Part shown: piece after piece, positions 24,738 through 32,727 of the stretch
How the letters are laid out: each line of letters begins with the position of its first letter
Numbering within the stretch: the first letter of the stretch is position 1
DNA from: Pseudomonas sp. 7SR1
GTDB taxonomy: Bacteria > Pseudomonadota > Gammaproteobacteria > Pseudomonadales > Pseudomonadaceae
Direction: 5' to 3'
Length of the DNA: 64,000 nt
Assembly (NCBI RefSeq): GCF_900156465.1
Contig: NZ_LT707064.1
Coordinates: 3,356,001 to 3,420,000, forward strand
Notes under the pieces: generated by a model
What the model was told of the DNA's origin: nothing
What the model saw: only the letters and a program-made list of their open reading frames with translations
Databases searched by the model: none
Made by a program: the position numbers and the translations under genes

Positions 24738-25319
24738 GTGCAAATCTTCCCTGAGCTGCAGACCCGACGCCTTTTACTCTCGCCCCTGCAACTGAGCGAC
24801 GCAGCGGCCATCCAGCAGCTGTTCCCTCATTGGGACGTGGTGCGTTATCTCGACAGTCGCGTGCCATGGCCATATCCCGATGACGGCGCGCTGGCGTACG
24901 TTCGCGACCAGGCACTTCCCGCCATGGCGGCGGGGCACGAATGGCACTGGATGATTCGCCTGCGCGAGGAGCCGTCCCCTTGCATCGGCAGCATCAGTCT
25001 GTATGACCAGCCCGGCAATAACCGAGGTTTCTGGCTGGCACCCCAATGGCAGGGGAAAGGCTATATGCGCGAAGCCTGCGAAGTCATCAATGTCTTTTGG
25101 TTCGAAACCCTGGGACGTCCCACGATGCGAGTCCCCAAGGCCGTCGGCAATCACGCCTCGCGCCGGATTTCGGAGCACGAGGGCATGCGTCTGGTGGCAA
25201 CGGCTCAAGGGGATTTCGTTTGCGGGACTTTGCCCAAGGACATCTGGGAAATGACGCGGGAGAACTGGCTGGCAAGCACTGCTTCGCCCGACCCACAGCG
25301 CCCAGGGGGGCTGCAATAA
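24738..25319 (+). CDS. GNAT N-acetyltransferase, RimJ/RimL type
   Basis: A 193-residue protein starting at GTG 24738 with AAGGA 8 bp upstream. It shows the RimJ/RimL pattern: LQTRRLLLSPLQLSDAAAIQQLF, then CIGSISLYDQPGNNRGFWLAPQWQGKGYMREAC (acetyl-CoA pyrophosphate loop Q/R-x-x-G-x-G/A), and VGNHASRRISEHEGM. The acceptor could be a ribosomal protein N-terminus, another amine or a small molecule; it cannot be determined. The gene stands alone. Confidence 0.9.
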   Translation: MQIFPELQTRRLLLSPLQLSDAAAIQQLFPHWDVVRYLDSRVPWPYPDDGALAYVRDQALPAMAAGHEWHWMIRLREEPSPCIGSISLYDQPGNNRGFWLAPQWQGKGYMREACEVINVFWFETLGRPTMRVPKAVGNHASRRISEHEGMRLVATAQGDFVCGTLPKDIWEMTRENWLASTASPDPQRPGGLQ

Positions 25320-25378
25320 ATCCTTGAGGTTTCAGGACAATCAGAAACGCGAGCTCCCCCCAGCCGGACTGATCTACA

Positions 25379-26437
25379 ATGCCGCACCTTCGCAGAGGCT
25401 GGCATTTCGTGGATGCTTTTTCCCTTGTCTATCAACAACTGATCGAGTGGGTCGTCGAGCCCGTCTGCGAACAGTTCTTCAGCCTCTTCAACCTGAACGG
25501 TCGTCTCGGGGCCTTGTTCCTCTGCGCTTCCTACGGGGTTGCCTATGGTCTTTATCGTTCGCGCAAGCACCGCGGCCTGACCCAGGCCCGTTCGTTCTGG
25601 CAATTCATCGGCGGCAGTCGGGTGTATTGGCATCCCTCGGCATTGCTCGATTACCGGTATTACTTCGTGCGGGCGATTCTCAAGGTTGCCCTGGTATTGC
25701 CCATCGTCCATCTGGTGGATCCTTACATCCTGCGTTCAGGAGACTACCTGGCTTTCTTCATCAATCTCTGGGGCGCGCGACCGCGCCTGGGGGAGAGTCT
25801 ATCGCTGGCCTTGCTCTATGGGCTTGGGGTGTTCCTGGTGAAGGACTTTATCCACTACTGGGCGCACCGGGCGTTCCACTCGCGCTGGCTCTGGGCATTC
25901 CATAAGGTTCATCACTCGGCCCCGGTACTGGTGCCGGCCACGGCGAGTCGGGTGCATTTTTTGGAAAAGATTGTCGAGAAGCTCGCCGTCGGCGCTGGTC
26001 TTGGGCTGTACGTCGGAGGGTTCTGGTATGTCTGCGGCGACGAGGTCAGTCGCTACACATTGTTTGGGGTGACCTATCTGGTGTTCATCTTCAATGGTCT
26101 TGCGGCGAACCTGCGCCACACCCATGTCTGGCTGTCATTCGGCCCGGTGATGGAGCATCTGCTCAATAGCCCCGCCCAGCATCAGATCCACCACAGTGAC
26201 GCGCCGCGCCATTTCAACCGGAATTTCGGTACTAATCTGTCACTCTGGGACTGGATGTTCGGCACGCTCCATGTCACCCGTTCTCAACCCGAAAGCCTGC
26301 GCTTCGGCACCGGCGAGCCGGAGCATGACCGTTACCAGACGGTCTATGGCTTGATTGTCACGCCGTTTGTCGAAACCGTGCGCAAAATCAGGGGAAGGCG
26401 AGGGCAGCGGATCGAGCCGCAAGCGCCAAGTCCATGA
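25379..26437 (+). CDS. Sterol desaturase/fatty acid hydroxylase family membrane protein
   Basis: A 352-residue protein with several membrane segments. The diiron His boxes are visible: HYWAHRAFH, HKVHHSAP and HQIHHSDAPRHFNRNF, with another His in RHTHVW. The start is uncertain: ATG 25379 or GTG 25409. The family oxidises unactivated C-H bonds of lipids using O2 at the membrane. Bacterial members act on fatty acids, carotenoids or hopanoids; the substrate here is unknown. Confidence 0.88.
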   Translation: MPHLRRGWHFVDAFSLVYQQLIEWVVEPVCEQFFSLFNLNGRLGALFLCASYGVAYGLYRSRKHRGLTQARSFWQFIGGSRVYWHPSALLDYRYYFVRAILKVALVLPIVHLVDPYILRSGDYLAFFINLWGARPRLGESLSLALLYGLGVFLVKDFIHYWAHRAFHSRWLWAFHKVHHSAPVLVPATASRVHFLEKIVEKLAVGAGLGLYVGGFWYVCGDEVSRYTLFGVTYLVFIFNGLAANLRHTHVWLSFGPVMEHLLNSPAQHQIHHSDAPRHFNRNFGTNLSLWDWMFGTLHVTRSQPESLRFGTGEPEHDRYQTVYGLIVTPFVETVRKIRGRRGQRIEPQAPSP

Positions 26438-26660
26438 GAGCGCCACTGATCCTTTGGAACTGATTGGCAGGCAAATTCCTTATTACGTGTAGGACGCGTC
26501 TGTAGTTTTATCGCCATTTTTTACCGTTCAGCACTCGGTCGCAGCGCTATACGCCTCACATTCCAATCGCACATTCCCGTCCGGCACGGGATAATACGGC
26601 GCGGCTTGAGGACGCAAGCACTTCGCTTCGATGATAAGGCAGTTGGGAAGGATCGAACGC

Positions 26661-28850
26661 ATGACAGACTGGCTGCAGAGCGATGGTGAAATGGCCGCCC
26701 AGGTAAGGCGTCATGATTGGGCCGGCACGGCCATCGGACCGCTGGAGCAATGGCCGGATGTGCTCAAGACGACCGTGGCGCTGAGCCTTGCTTCGCAGTT
26801 TCCCCAGGCCATTGTGTGGGGACCGGAGCTGATCACCCTGTACAACGACGCATTCATGGCCATTCTCGGCAACAAGCCCGACGCATTGGGTCGCGGGTTC
26901 GACGAGATCTGGCAGGAGGCATGGAGCGAGATCGGCCCCATCGTGCAGGGGGCCTTCGACGGGCAAGCGACCTATATCGAGAACTTCCCCTTGGTCATCG
27001 AGCGGGGCGGTGGCCCTGAACAGGCCTATTTCACCTTCTGCTACAGCCCTATCCGCGACCAGTTCGGCAAGGTGGTGGGCATGCTCGACACCGTCACCGA
27101 GACCACGTCCACCGTCTTCATGACCCAGCGCCTGGCCGTTCTCGATGCCATTGGCAGCGCGGTGGCCAACGCCACCGATCCACAGACCATCATGGCAACC
27201 ACCACGCGCATCCTGGCGGCGCATCTGAACCTGTCCAACTGCGCATACGCGGACATGGAAGAAGACGAGGACGCCTTCACGATTCGTGGCGATTGGGCCA
27301 GGGTGGGGTCTGCGAGTATTGTCGGTCGCTATCGACTGGCGGATTTCGGTCGGCTGGCGGTCGCCAACCTGCGGGCCGGCAAGCCCCTGGTGATCAATGA
27401 CAACCTGGCGGAGCTGGCGCCGGAAGAAGCCGCGACATTCCAGGCGATCGGCATCGCCGCCACCATCTGCGTCCCGCTGATCAAGAACGGACGTTTGACC
27501 GCCTTGATGGCGATCCACGATAAAACGCCTCGGGTCTGGTCTTCCAACGATCTGGCGCTGCTGCTGGAGGTCACCGAGCGCTCCTGGGCCCACATAGAGC
27601 GCGCCCGTGCCGATGCGGCGGTGCGCGAGGGGCTCGCGGCCCTGGCCGAACTGAACGCGACGCTGGAGGAGCGGGTCGAGGAGCGCACTACCCGGCTGCA
27701 GCAGACCGAAGCGGCACTGCGCCAGTCGCAGAAGCTCGAAGCCATTGGCCAGCTTACCGGGGGCGTGGCCCATGATTTCAATAACCTGCTGACCATTATC
27801 CGCTCCTCCATGGATTTCCTGCGCCTGCCCAACCTCAGCGATGAGCGCCGCCAGCGCTACATGACGGCGGTGTCCGAAACGGTAGAGCGTGCCGCCAAGC
27901 TGACCAGCCAGTTGCTGGCCTTCGCTCGGCGTCAGCCTTTGAAGCCGAAAGTCATCGATGTGGGCAAGCAGGTGCAGAGCCTGGGGGACATGCTGGAGAC
28001 CATCACCGGGGCACGCATGCAGGTCAAGGTGCAGTTGTGCGAGCGTCCCTGCTTCGTCCGCGCGGACTTGAGCCAGTTCGAAACAGCCCTGATCAACATG
28101 GCGTTGAACGCTCGGGATGCCATGAGCGGGCAGGGCACGCTGTGGCTGCGACTCAAATGCGGTAAAGGCATGCCGCCGATCCGTGGCCACGCCGGGTCCG
28201 GGCAGGCTTTTGTCGCCGTCGCCCTGGCAGACACCGGCACGGGGATCGCGCCTGAGGTCCTCGAACACATTTTCGAGCCGTTCTTCACCACCAAGGAGGT
28301 GGGCAAGGGCACGGGATTGGGCTTGTCCCAAGTGTTTGGCTTTGCCAAGCAATCCGGTGGCAATGTCGATGTCTCGACTGTGGTCGGCGAGGGTACGGTG
28401 TTTACCCTGTACCTTCCCGAAGTGAAAGCCGAAAAGACAAAGGAGCCCGCGAAGGAGGAAGCAGTCGATCTGATCCTGGAGAAGGGCAAGCGGCGCGTGC
28501 TGGTGGTGGAGGACAACCTGGAGGTAGGCAAGTTTGCCAACCAGATCCTGCAGGACCTGGGTTACGAAACCGTCTGGGCTACCAATGCCGAGGAGGCGCT
28601 GGACCTGGCCGGCCCGGACGCCATGGCCTTCGATGCGGTGTTTTCCGACGTGGTCATGCCGGGTATCAGCGGTATCGCCCTGGCCAAGGAGCTGCGCCGG
28701 CGCCGCGAGAGCCTGCCGGTGGTGCTGACGTCAGGCTACAGCGAGGAACTGGCCCACAGTGGCCATGAGGGCTTCGAGTTCTTGTCCAAGCCCTATTCGG
28801 CCGATCAGGTTTCCCGGGTGCTTAGCCGGGCAATCGTGCGTACAGGTTGA
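26661..28850 (+). CDS. Soluble hybrid sensor histidine kinase with receiver domain
   Basis: A 729-residue protein starting after GGAAGG at ATG 26661. Domains in order: a PAS-like module at about 20-145 (AGTAIGPLEQWPD opening and FTFCYSPIRDQFGKVVGML), GAF at about 160-315, coiled coil at 320-360 (LEERVEERTTRLQQTEAALR), a histidine-kinase A box with GVAHDFNNLLTII, and an HATPase with ALADTGTGIAPEV and TGLGLSQVFGF. The receiver is at about 610-725, with the phospho-Asp in VFSDVVMPG. No transmembrane segment is present, so it senses a cytoplasmic signal. No response-regulator or target gene is adjacent. Confidence 0.94.
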   Translation: MTDWLQSDGEMAAQVRRHDWAGTAIGPLEQWPDVLKTTVALSLASQFPQAIVWGPELITLYNDAFMAILGNKPDALGRGFDEIWQEAWSEIGPIVQGAFDGQATYIENFPLVIERGGGPEQAYFTFCYSPIRDQFGKVVGMLDTVTETTSTVFMTQRLAVLDAIGSAVANATDPQTIMATTTRILAAHLNLSNCAYADMEEDEDAFTIRGDWARVGSASIVGRYRLADFGRLAVANLRAGKPLVINDNLAELAPEEAATFQAIGIAATICVPLIKNGRLTALMAIHDKTPRVWSSNDLALLLEVTERSWAHIERARADAAVREGLAALAELNATLEERVEERTTRLQQTEAALRQSQKLEAIGQLTGGVAHDFNNLLTIIRSSMDFLRLPNLSDERRQRYMTAVSETVERAAKLTSQLLAFARRQPLKPKVIDVGKQVQSLGDMLETITGARMQVKVQLCERPCFVRADLSQFETALINMALNARDAMSGQGTLWLRLKCGKGMPPIRGHAGSGQAFVAVALADTGTGIAPEVLEHIFEPFFTTKEVGKGTGLGLSQVFGFAKQSGGNVDVSTVVGEGTVFTLYLPEVKAEKTKEPAKEEAVDLILEKGKRRVLVVEDNLEVGKFANQILQDLGYETVWATNAEEALDLAGPDAMAFDAVFSDVVMPGISGIALAKELRRRRESLPVVLTSGYSEELAHSGHEGFEFLSKPYSADQVSRVLSRAIVRTG

Positions 28851-29003
28851 CTGTTTCCCTTCTGAAACAGTGGGTTCCATTCGTCGGTCAAGCGAGCATC
28901 GAATGAGCGGTCTGTTGATGACCGGCTAGTCTCAAGACTTGAAGATCGATATTTTCCAGGCAACGGTTGTTGCCGGTATCGGTCCCGACGAAAGGGGAAG
29001 GCG

Positions 29004-29189
29004 ATGGGAGCATCCTACAGCGAGGACATCGGAGCCACTTATCCGATTAACGAAGGGTTGCAATGCGGTCAATCGGCTTATCGATCTGACTTCGGCGATG
29101 AGCCGATCAAGTCCATCAGGACCAGGGTGCCCAAAGTGCAACGTGGGGAGAAGGCCAAGTTCCTGCCCAGGGTCCCGGCCAGAAGGTAG
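29004..29189 (+). CDS. Small hypothetical basic protein (61 aa)
   Basis: A 61-residue ORF with an excellent ribosome site (AGGGGAAGG) before ATG 29004 and a strong terminator 11 bp after the stop, so it looks like a real one-gene transcript. The product (MGASYSEDIGATYPINEGLQ... ending RVPKVQRGEKAKFLPRVPARR) has no signal or membrane segment and a strongly basic C-terminus. Not recognised. Confidence 0.6.
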   Translation: MGASYSEDIGATYPINEGLQCGQSAYRSDFGDEPIKSIRTRVPKVQRGEKAKFLPRVPARR

Positions 29190-29199
29190 CGACAGTCGC

Positions 29200-29226
29200 A
29201 GCCCCGTCAGTGGACGGGGCTTTTTG
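29200..29226 (+). terminator. Rho-independent terminator after the 61-aa gene
   Basis: AGCCCCGTC / GACGGGGCT stem, 9 bp, AGTG loop, TTTTT. Confidence 0.88.
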
Positions 29227-29301
29227 TTGGGGGACCGGATGCGCGCGCGTGCAGCATCGACCGGCGTGTAGATTTTTTCTTCATCTTTTTTGTCGACGTT
29301 T

Positions 29302-29336
29302 CTTTCACGTTTCTTTCACACTCGGCCGCGTAGTCT
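29302..29336 (+). promoter_or_regulatory. Pho-box-like direct repeat with -10 element
   Basis: CTTTCAC (29302-29308), GTTT, CTTTCAC (29313-29319). These are two 7-bp direct repeats with 4-bp spacing, the architecture of the PhoB box CTGTCAT-N4-CTGTCAT (5 of 7 bases each). TAGTCT (29331-29336) follows 11 bp later, the usual distance to a -10. No -35 is recognisable, as expected for a PhoB-activated promoter. The assignment is tentative. Confidence 0.45.
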
Positions 29337-29342
29337 CAGCTC

Positions 29343-29390
29343 ATCCGTTAGAAAGCAGTACCTGCCCGTTTCCCCAGCGGGCTTTTTTTT
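29343..29390 (+). ncRNA. Candidate short RNA or attenuated leader
   Basis: From the predicted start after the Pho-box-like promoter, a transcript of about 48 nt would end at the hairpin GCCCG/CGGGC (29364-29382) followed by eight Ts. There is no ORF inside. It could be a small RNA or a terminated leader for the glycine-zipper gene 120 bp downstream. Confidence 0.35.
29364..29390 (+). terminator. Rho-independent terminator with T8 tail
   Basis: A 5-bp GC stem GCCCG / CGGGC, 9-nt loop and eight Ts. No protein gene lies immediately upstream on this strand. Confidence 0.75.
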
Positions 29391-29511
29391 GCCTGTCATA
29401 AAACAACTCCTGCATTCGCTGTCCAACCGGCATGGTTGAGCCGTTTGGCGTAAACTCGCGCCCGCGCGCAGCGGCCATTTTTCCCGATGCGGCATTTTCG
29501 AGGTTTTTATC

Positions 29512-29919
29512 ATGCGTTTGACTTTGTCCACCCTGGTGCTTGGGCTTGTGATTGCCCAAGGTGCGATGGCGGCTGGCGATGGAACCGCTGCAATCGGCGG
29601 TGGCCTTGGCGGTGTCTTGGGTAATGTGGTTGGCCAGCAGATGGGCGGTAGCACAGGTGCCGCCATCGGTGCCGGTGTCGGCGGTGCGGCCGGCAGCGCG
29701 GTGGGGGCTCGCAAGGGCAGTCGTACAGAAGCAGCCATCGGCGGCGGCCTGGGGTCGGCCGGTGGTTCGATCGTCGGCAATCGCTTGGGTGGCTCAACGG
29801 GTTCCACCATTGGCGCGGGCATTGGCGGCGCAGCAGGCGGAGCCCTGGGCAGCAACCTGTCCAACGACAACGACGGGCACTCCGGCAAGAAACACAAGCA
29901 CAAGAAAAAGCATCGCTGA
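29512..29919 (+). CDS. Glycine-zipper exported protein
   Basis: A 135-residue protein. Signal peptide MRLTLSTLVLGLVIAQGAMA. Residues about 25-115 are a continuous glycine-zipper repeat (GGGLGGVLGNVVGQQMGGST, GAAIGAGVGGAAGSAVG and similar), repeated roughly twice. The C-terminus is basic (KKHKHKKKHR). Glycine zippers form membrane-inserting helices in outer-membrane or stress lipoproteins. This protein has no lipobox. It is closed by its own terminator. The role is unknown. Confidence 0.85.
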   Translation: MRLTLSTLVLGLVIAQGAMAAGDGTAAIGGGLGGVLGNVVGQQMGGSTGAAIGAGVGGAAGSAVGARKGSRTEAAIGGGLGSAGGSIVGNRLGGSTGSTIGAGIGGAAGGALGSNLSNDNDGHSGKKHKHKKKHR

Positions 29920-29936
29920 GGTGATGCCTGAATGAG

Positions 29937-29964
29937 AAAACCCGGCCCCCGTGCCGGGTTTTTC
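29937..29964 (+). terminator. Rho-independent terminator of the glycine-zipper gene
   Basis: AAAACCCGGC / GCCGGGTTTT stem, 6-nt loop, T-run. Confidence 0.88.
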
Positions 29965-30043
29965 TTTCTCGGGGATTTGTCCGGAACGTTTACCTTCCTC
30001 TCGCCTCGAATCCATACATCCATCTGCAATTGCGAGGTGTGCC

Positions 30044-30202
30044 ATGACGCCGGAAACAGAAGGCAAGGAAGAGAAAGGTCCGTCGGGCCTTCCTTTCGTC
30101 AATGATCCGGGCAATGAGGATCCCGGTTCCCTGATGGACGACGCTCAGGTCCCCCTGATCGACGATGAAGACGCCGAGCTTGAGGAAGAATCCTACGATT
30201 GA
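30044..30202 (+). CDS. Small acidic hypothetical protein (52 aa)
   Basis: A 52-residue protein with a GAGG ribosome site. It begins MTPETEGKEEKGPSGLPFVN and ends DDEDAELEEESYD. It is very acidic, probably disordered, with no signal. The next acidic small gene starts 29 bp after its stop, suggesting a two-gene unit. Not recognised. Confidence 0.6.
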   Translation: MTPETEGKEEKGPSGLPFVNDPGNEDPGSLMDDAQVPLIDDEDAELEEESYD

Positions 30203-30231
30203 GGTCGGTTCATCCGCCTCTGGAGGTTGCC

Positions 30232-30435
30232 ATGACTGCCAATTCACCTGCCCCCGACGAAGATGAAACGCCGGAATACCCACTGCCATCACCCACGGAC
30301 TCCCTGAGCCGGGACCAGCGTCCGCCGGATGACGAGGCCGGCATCGAGCAGGTGCCCGAAGAGGATGACAGCGTCGAAGCGACCCCGGATGACCCGGACA
30401 TCGCCGGTGACGATGCTTCCGGTAAACCCAGCTGA
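30232..30435 (+). CDS. Small acidic, Pro-rich hypothetical protein (67 aa)
   Basis: A 67-residue protein with a TGGAGG ribosome site. It begins MTANSPAPDEDETPEYPLPS. It is rich in Asp, Glu and Pro, predicted disordered, with no signal or membrane helix. It directly follows the 52-residue acidic protein. Function unknown. Confidence 0.58.
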   Translation: MTANSPAPDEDETPEYPLPSPTDSLSRDQRPPDDEAGIEQVPEEDDSVEATPDDPDIAGDDASGKPS

Positions 30436-30529
30436 ACGCCGCAAGAGCGGCCGCCTGTCGATTTCGGGGCACCATCGGCGTCTCCTGGCGGCCACACATC
30501 AGGTAGGTACCTTGAAAAGGAGACTCACC

Positions 30530-30886
30530 ATGATGAAATCACACCTGGCGGCGATGACACTCGCCGGCATTCTTTCGACCAGTTCGCTGGCGGCTTTCGC
30601 ACAGACCACGGGCGATAATCCACCCGTGGACAAAGGTGGAATGCCACCTTCCACCCAGATGGATGCCGGTTCCACGACCGACACCAGCGGTAACGCCTTG
30701 CCCCCTGGCTCTGTCAGTGGTGGTAACGGCGGCGACGCCAGCGGCAGCAGCACCAGCCCTGGCACAGGGACCGGTTCGACCAGTGGGGGCAGTTCCATGG
30801 GTGGCGATGCCTCCAGCAGCGGGACCGGAGCCGGCACCACCGACAGTGGTGGTAGCTCAGGCGGATCCAGCGGGTCGAGCCAATAA
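30530..30886 (+). CDS. Exported Gly/Ser/Thr-rich hypothetical protein
   Basis: A 118-residue protein with an AAAAGGAGA ribosome site. Signal peptide MMKSHLAAMTLAGILSTSSLAAFA. The mature chain is low complexity, dominated by Gly, Ser and Thr (SGGNGGDASGSS and related repeats), with no globular domain. It is likely periplasmic or surface-exposed. A perfect 17-bp palindrome starts 26 bp after the stop and may end the transcript. Confidence 0.68.
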   Translation: MMKSHLAAMTLAGILSTSSLAAFAQTTGDNPPVDKGGMPPSTQMDAGSTTDTSGNALPPGSVSGGNGGDASGSSTSPGTGTGSTSGGSSMGGDASSSGTGAGTTDSGGSSGGSSGSSQ

Positions 30887-30911
30887 GATAGATGAGCATT
30901 GACGGTGGGCA

Positions 30912-30951
30912 CTGTAGGAGCTGGCGAGGGAAAGCTCGCCAGCTCCTACAG
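30912..30951. repeat. Single REP-like palindrome
   Basis: Perfect 17-bp arms CTGTAGGAGCTGGCGAG (30912-30928) and its complement (30935-30951) around a 6-nt loop. It shares the GTAGGAGC opening of Pseudomonas REP sequences and may also act as terminator. Confidence 0.7.
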
Positions 30952-31096
30952 ATTGCGCATGTACCTGTCGTAAGATTTTTCGTTGCCTGTTCCAACTCCC
31001 CCTCGTTATCCTGCTGAATCCTTTAAGGCGCACACCTCATCCTGGACGTACCTGAGCCATTTTCCGGAATGTAGTGTTGATAACGGATCCGCTGCG

Positions 31097-31792
31097 ATGA
31101 AAGCACCGCACAAAGAGTTTGGCCCGATCAAGGCTGTGATATTCGACATGGATGGTCTGTTGCTGGATACCGAGGGCATCTACACCGAAGTCACCTCCAT
31201 CATTGCCGAGCGTTACGGACGTACGTTCGATTGGAGTGTGAAGCAGAATATCATCGGCCGTGGCGCCGGGGACCTGGCTCGCTACGTGGTCGAGGCGCTG
31301 GAGCTGCCGATCACCCCCGAGGAGTTCCTGGTGATCCGCGAACCGCTCATGCGCGAGCGGTTTCCTCATGCCCTGGGGATGCCCGGTGCCGAGGAGCTGG
31401 TGCGGCATCTGAAGGCCCATGATGTGCCGATCGCGGTGGGCACCAGCTCGTCGAGCCATACGTTCAAGCTCAAGACCACTTTGCACCGAGACTGGTTCGC
31501 CCTGTTCGATTTCATCGTCACGGCGGACGATCCCGAGGTGGGAGCGGCAAAACCGGCGCCGGATATCTTCCTCACCGCGGCGCGGCGCCTGGGCGTGGCG
31601 CCGCGAGATTGCCTGGTGTTCGAAGACTCGCCATTCGGTGTCACCGCAGCCAAGGCGGCCGGCATGACAGCCATCGCGGTGCCGGACTCGGCCATGGCCG
31701 ATGAGAAATACGCCCATGCCGACGCGATCATCCGTTCTTTGAAGCTGTTCCAGCCGGCCTTGTGCGGTCTGCCGCAGCTTGAGTGGGCCTGA
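31097..31792 (+). CDS. HAD-superfamily phosphatase (subfamily IA)
   Basis: A 231-residue protein. Motif I is VIFDMDGLLLDTE with nucleophile D17 and acid/base D19. A four-helix C1 cap follows. Motif II is VGTSSSS, with the catalytic Lys in KPAPDIF and motif IV in CLVFEDSPFG. It is similar to pseudouridine-5'-phosphatase/beta-phosphoglucomutase-like HAD enzymes; no conserved mutase-specific residues can be confirmed. It is likely a sugar- or nucleoside-monophosphatase. The gene is monocistronic with a bidirectional terminator. Confidence 0.9.
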   Translation: MKAPHKEFGPIKAVIFDMDGLLLDTEGIYTEVTSIIAERYGRTFDWSVKQNIIGRGAGDLARYVVEALELPITPEEFLVIREPLMRERFPHALGMPGAEELVRHLKAHDVPIAVGTSSSSHTFKLKTTLHRDWFALFDFIVTADDPEVGAAKPAPDIFLTAARRLGVAPRDCLVFEDSPFGVTAAKAAGMTAIAVPDSAMADEKYAHADAIIRSLKLFQPALCGLPQLEWA

Positions 31793-31803
31793 GAAAACAA
31801 AGC

Positions 31804-31840
31804 AAAACGCCGGTCATGGTCGAGCCATGGCCGGCGTTTT
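31804..31840. terminator. Bidirectional terminator
   Basis: A 16-bp stem from AAAACGCCGG...CATGG to CCATG...CCGGCGTTTT with a 5-nt loop. It lies between convergent HAD and SDR genes and has A/T runs on both sides. Confidence 0.86.
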
Positions 31841-31854
31841 CCGCATGGGCCGGG

Positions 31855-32601
31855 TCAGGCGCCGAAACCACCGTCGATGGTCAGGCTGGCCCCCGTGATA
31901 TACGCCGCTTCCGGACCGGCCAGATACGCAACGAAACTGGCGATTTCATCCACATTGCCATAGCGACCGATGGCCATCAGTGACATCAGGCTGCCAGCGA
32001 ACTCGCTGTCGGCCGGGTTCATGTCGGTGTCCACCGGGCCGGGTTGCACGTTATTGACCGTAATGCCCCGTGGGCCGAGATCGCGGGCCATGCCTTTGGT
32101 CAGGCCCACCAGCGCCGCTTTGCTCATGGCGTAGGGTGCACCTCCGGCGAAGGGCATGCGATCGGCGTTGGTGCTACCGATGTTGATCACCCGACCTCCT
32201 TCCTTCATATGCCGCGCAGCCTCCTGGGTCGCGATGAACACGCTGCGCACGTTGACGGCCAGGGTCTGGTCGAAATCCTCCAGCTTGAATTCTTCCAGCG
32301 GTGCCATTGCCAGGATCCCGGCGTTATTGACCAGGATGTCCAGCCCGCCGAAGGCTTCGACAGTGGCGTTGACAGCATTGCGGATCGCCTCGGCGTCGGC
32401 GCTGTCGGCCTTGATTGCCAGGGCCTTGCCGCCGGCGGCGATGAGGCTGTTCTGCAGTTCCTCGGATTTGGCCGCGGAGCTGACGTAGGTGAAGGCCACC
32501 GCGGCGCCTTCGGCGACCAGGCGTTTGACGATGGCGGCGCCGATGCCGCGGGAACCGCCCTGGATCAAGGCGACTTTACCGTTCAGTGTTTGAGTGCTCA
32601 T
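31855..32601 (-). CDS. Classical SDR-family oxidoreductase
   Basis: A 248-residue protein from ATG 32601 (GGAG upstream). Cofactor motif GGSRGIG (15-21), NNAGI, catalytic Ser in INIGSTNADR and YAMSKAA (Tyr and Lys present), so it is an intact classical SDR. An Arg after the glycine motif (SRGIG) favours NADP(H). It is similar to 3-oxoacyl-ACP reductase-type and 2,5-diketogluconate-type SDRs. The LysR gene is divergent, 126 bp away, so this is a likely target. Confidence 0.91.
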   Translation of the reverse strand: MSTQTLNGKVALIQGGSRGIGAAIVKRLVAEGAAVAFTYVSSAAKSEELQNSLIAAGGKALAIKADSADAEAIRNAVNATVEAFGGLDILVNNAGILAMAPLEEFKLEDFDQTLAVNVRSVFIATQEAARHMKEGGRVINIGSTNADRMPFAGGAPYAMSKAALVGLTKGMARDLGPRGITVNNVQPGPVDTDMNPADSEFAGSLMSLMAIGRYGNVDEIASFVAYLAGPEAAYITGASLTIDGGFGA

Positions 32602-32671
32602 GGTGTTTCTCCAAAGTATGCCGGGGCGAGAGGCCACGGGGATGGAGCGAGTATCGGGATCGGATCGCCGG

Positions 32672-32707
32672 CTGTGTAGACCGCCATTGATATAGTCTGT
32701 GTAAACC
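32672..32707. promoter_or_regulatory. Direct repeat in the SDR/LysR divergent gap
   Basis: CTGTGTAGACC (32672-32682) is repeated as CTGTGTAAACC (32697-32707), 10 of 11 identical and 25 bp apart, in the short intergenic gap. A site for the LysR regulator is plausible. Confidence 0.45.
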
Positions 32708-32727
32708 AGAAGTTTAGAGTGGCGCTT

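Noticed and set aside
29364-29390. Terminator of a protein-coding gene
   Set aside because: No plus-strand ORF ends nearby; the previous gene already has a terminator at 29200-29226.
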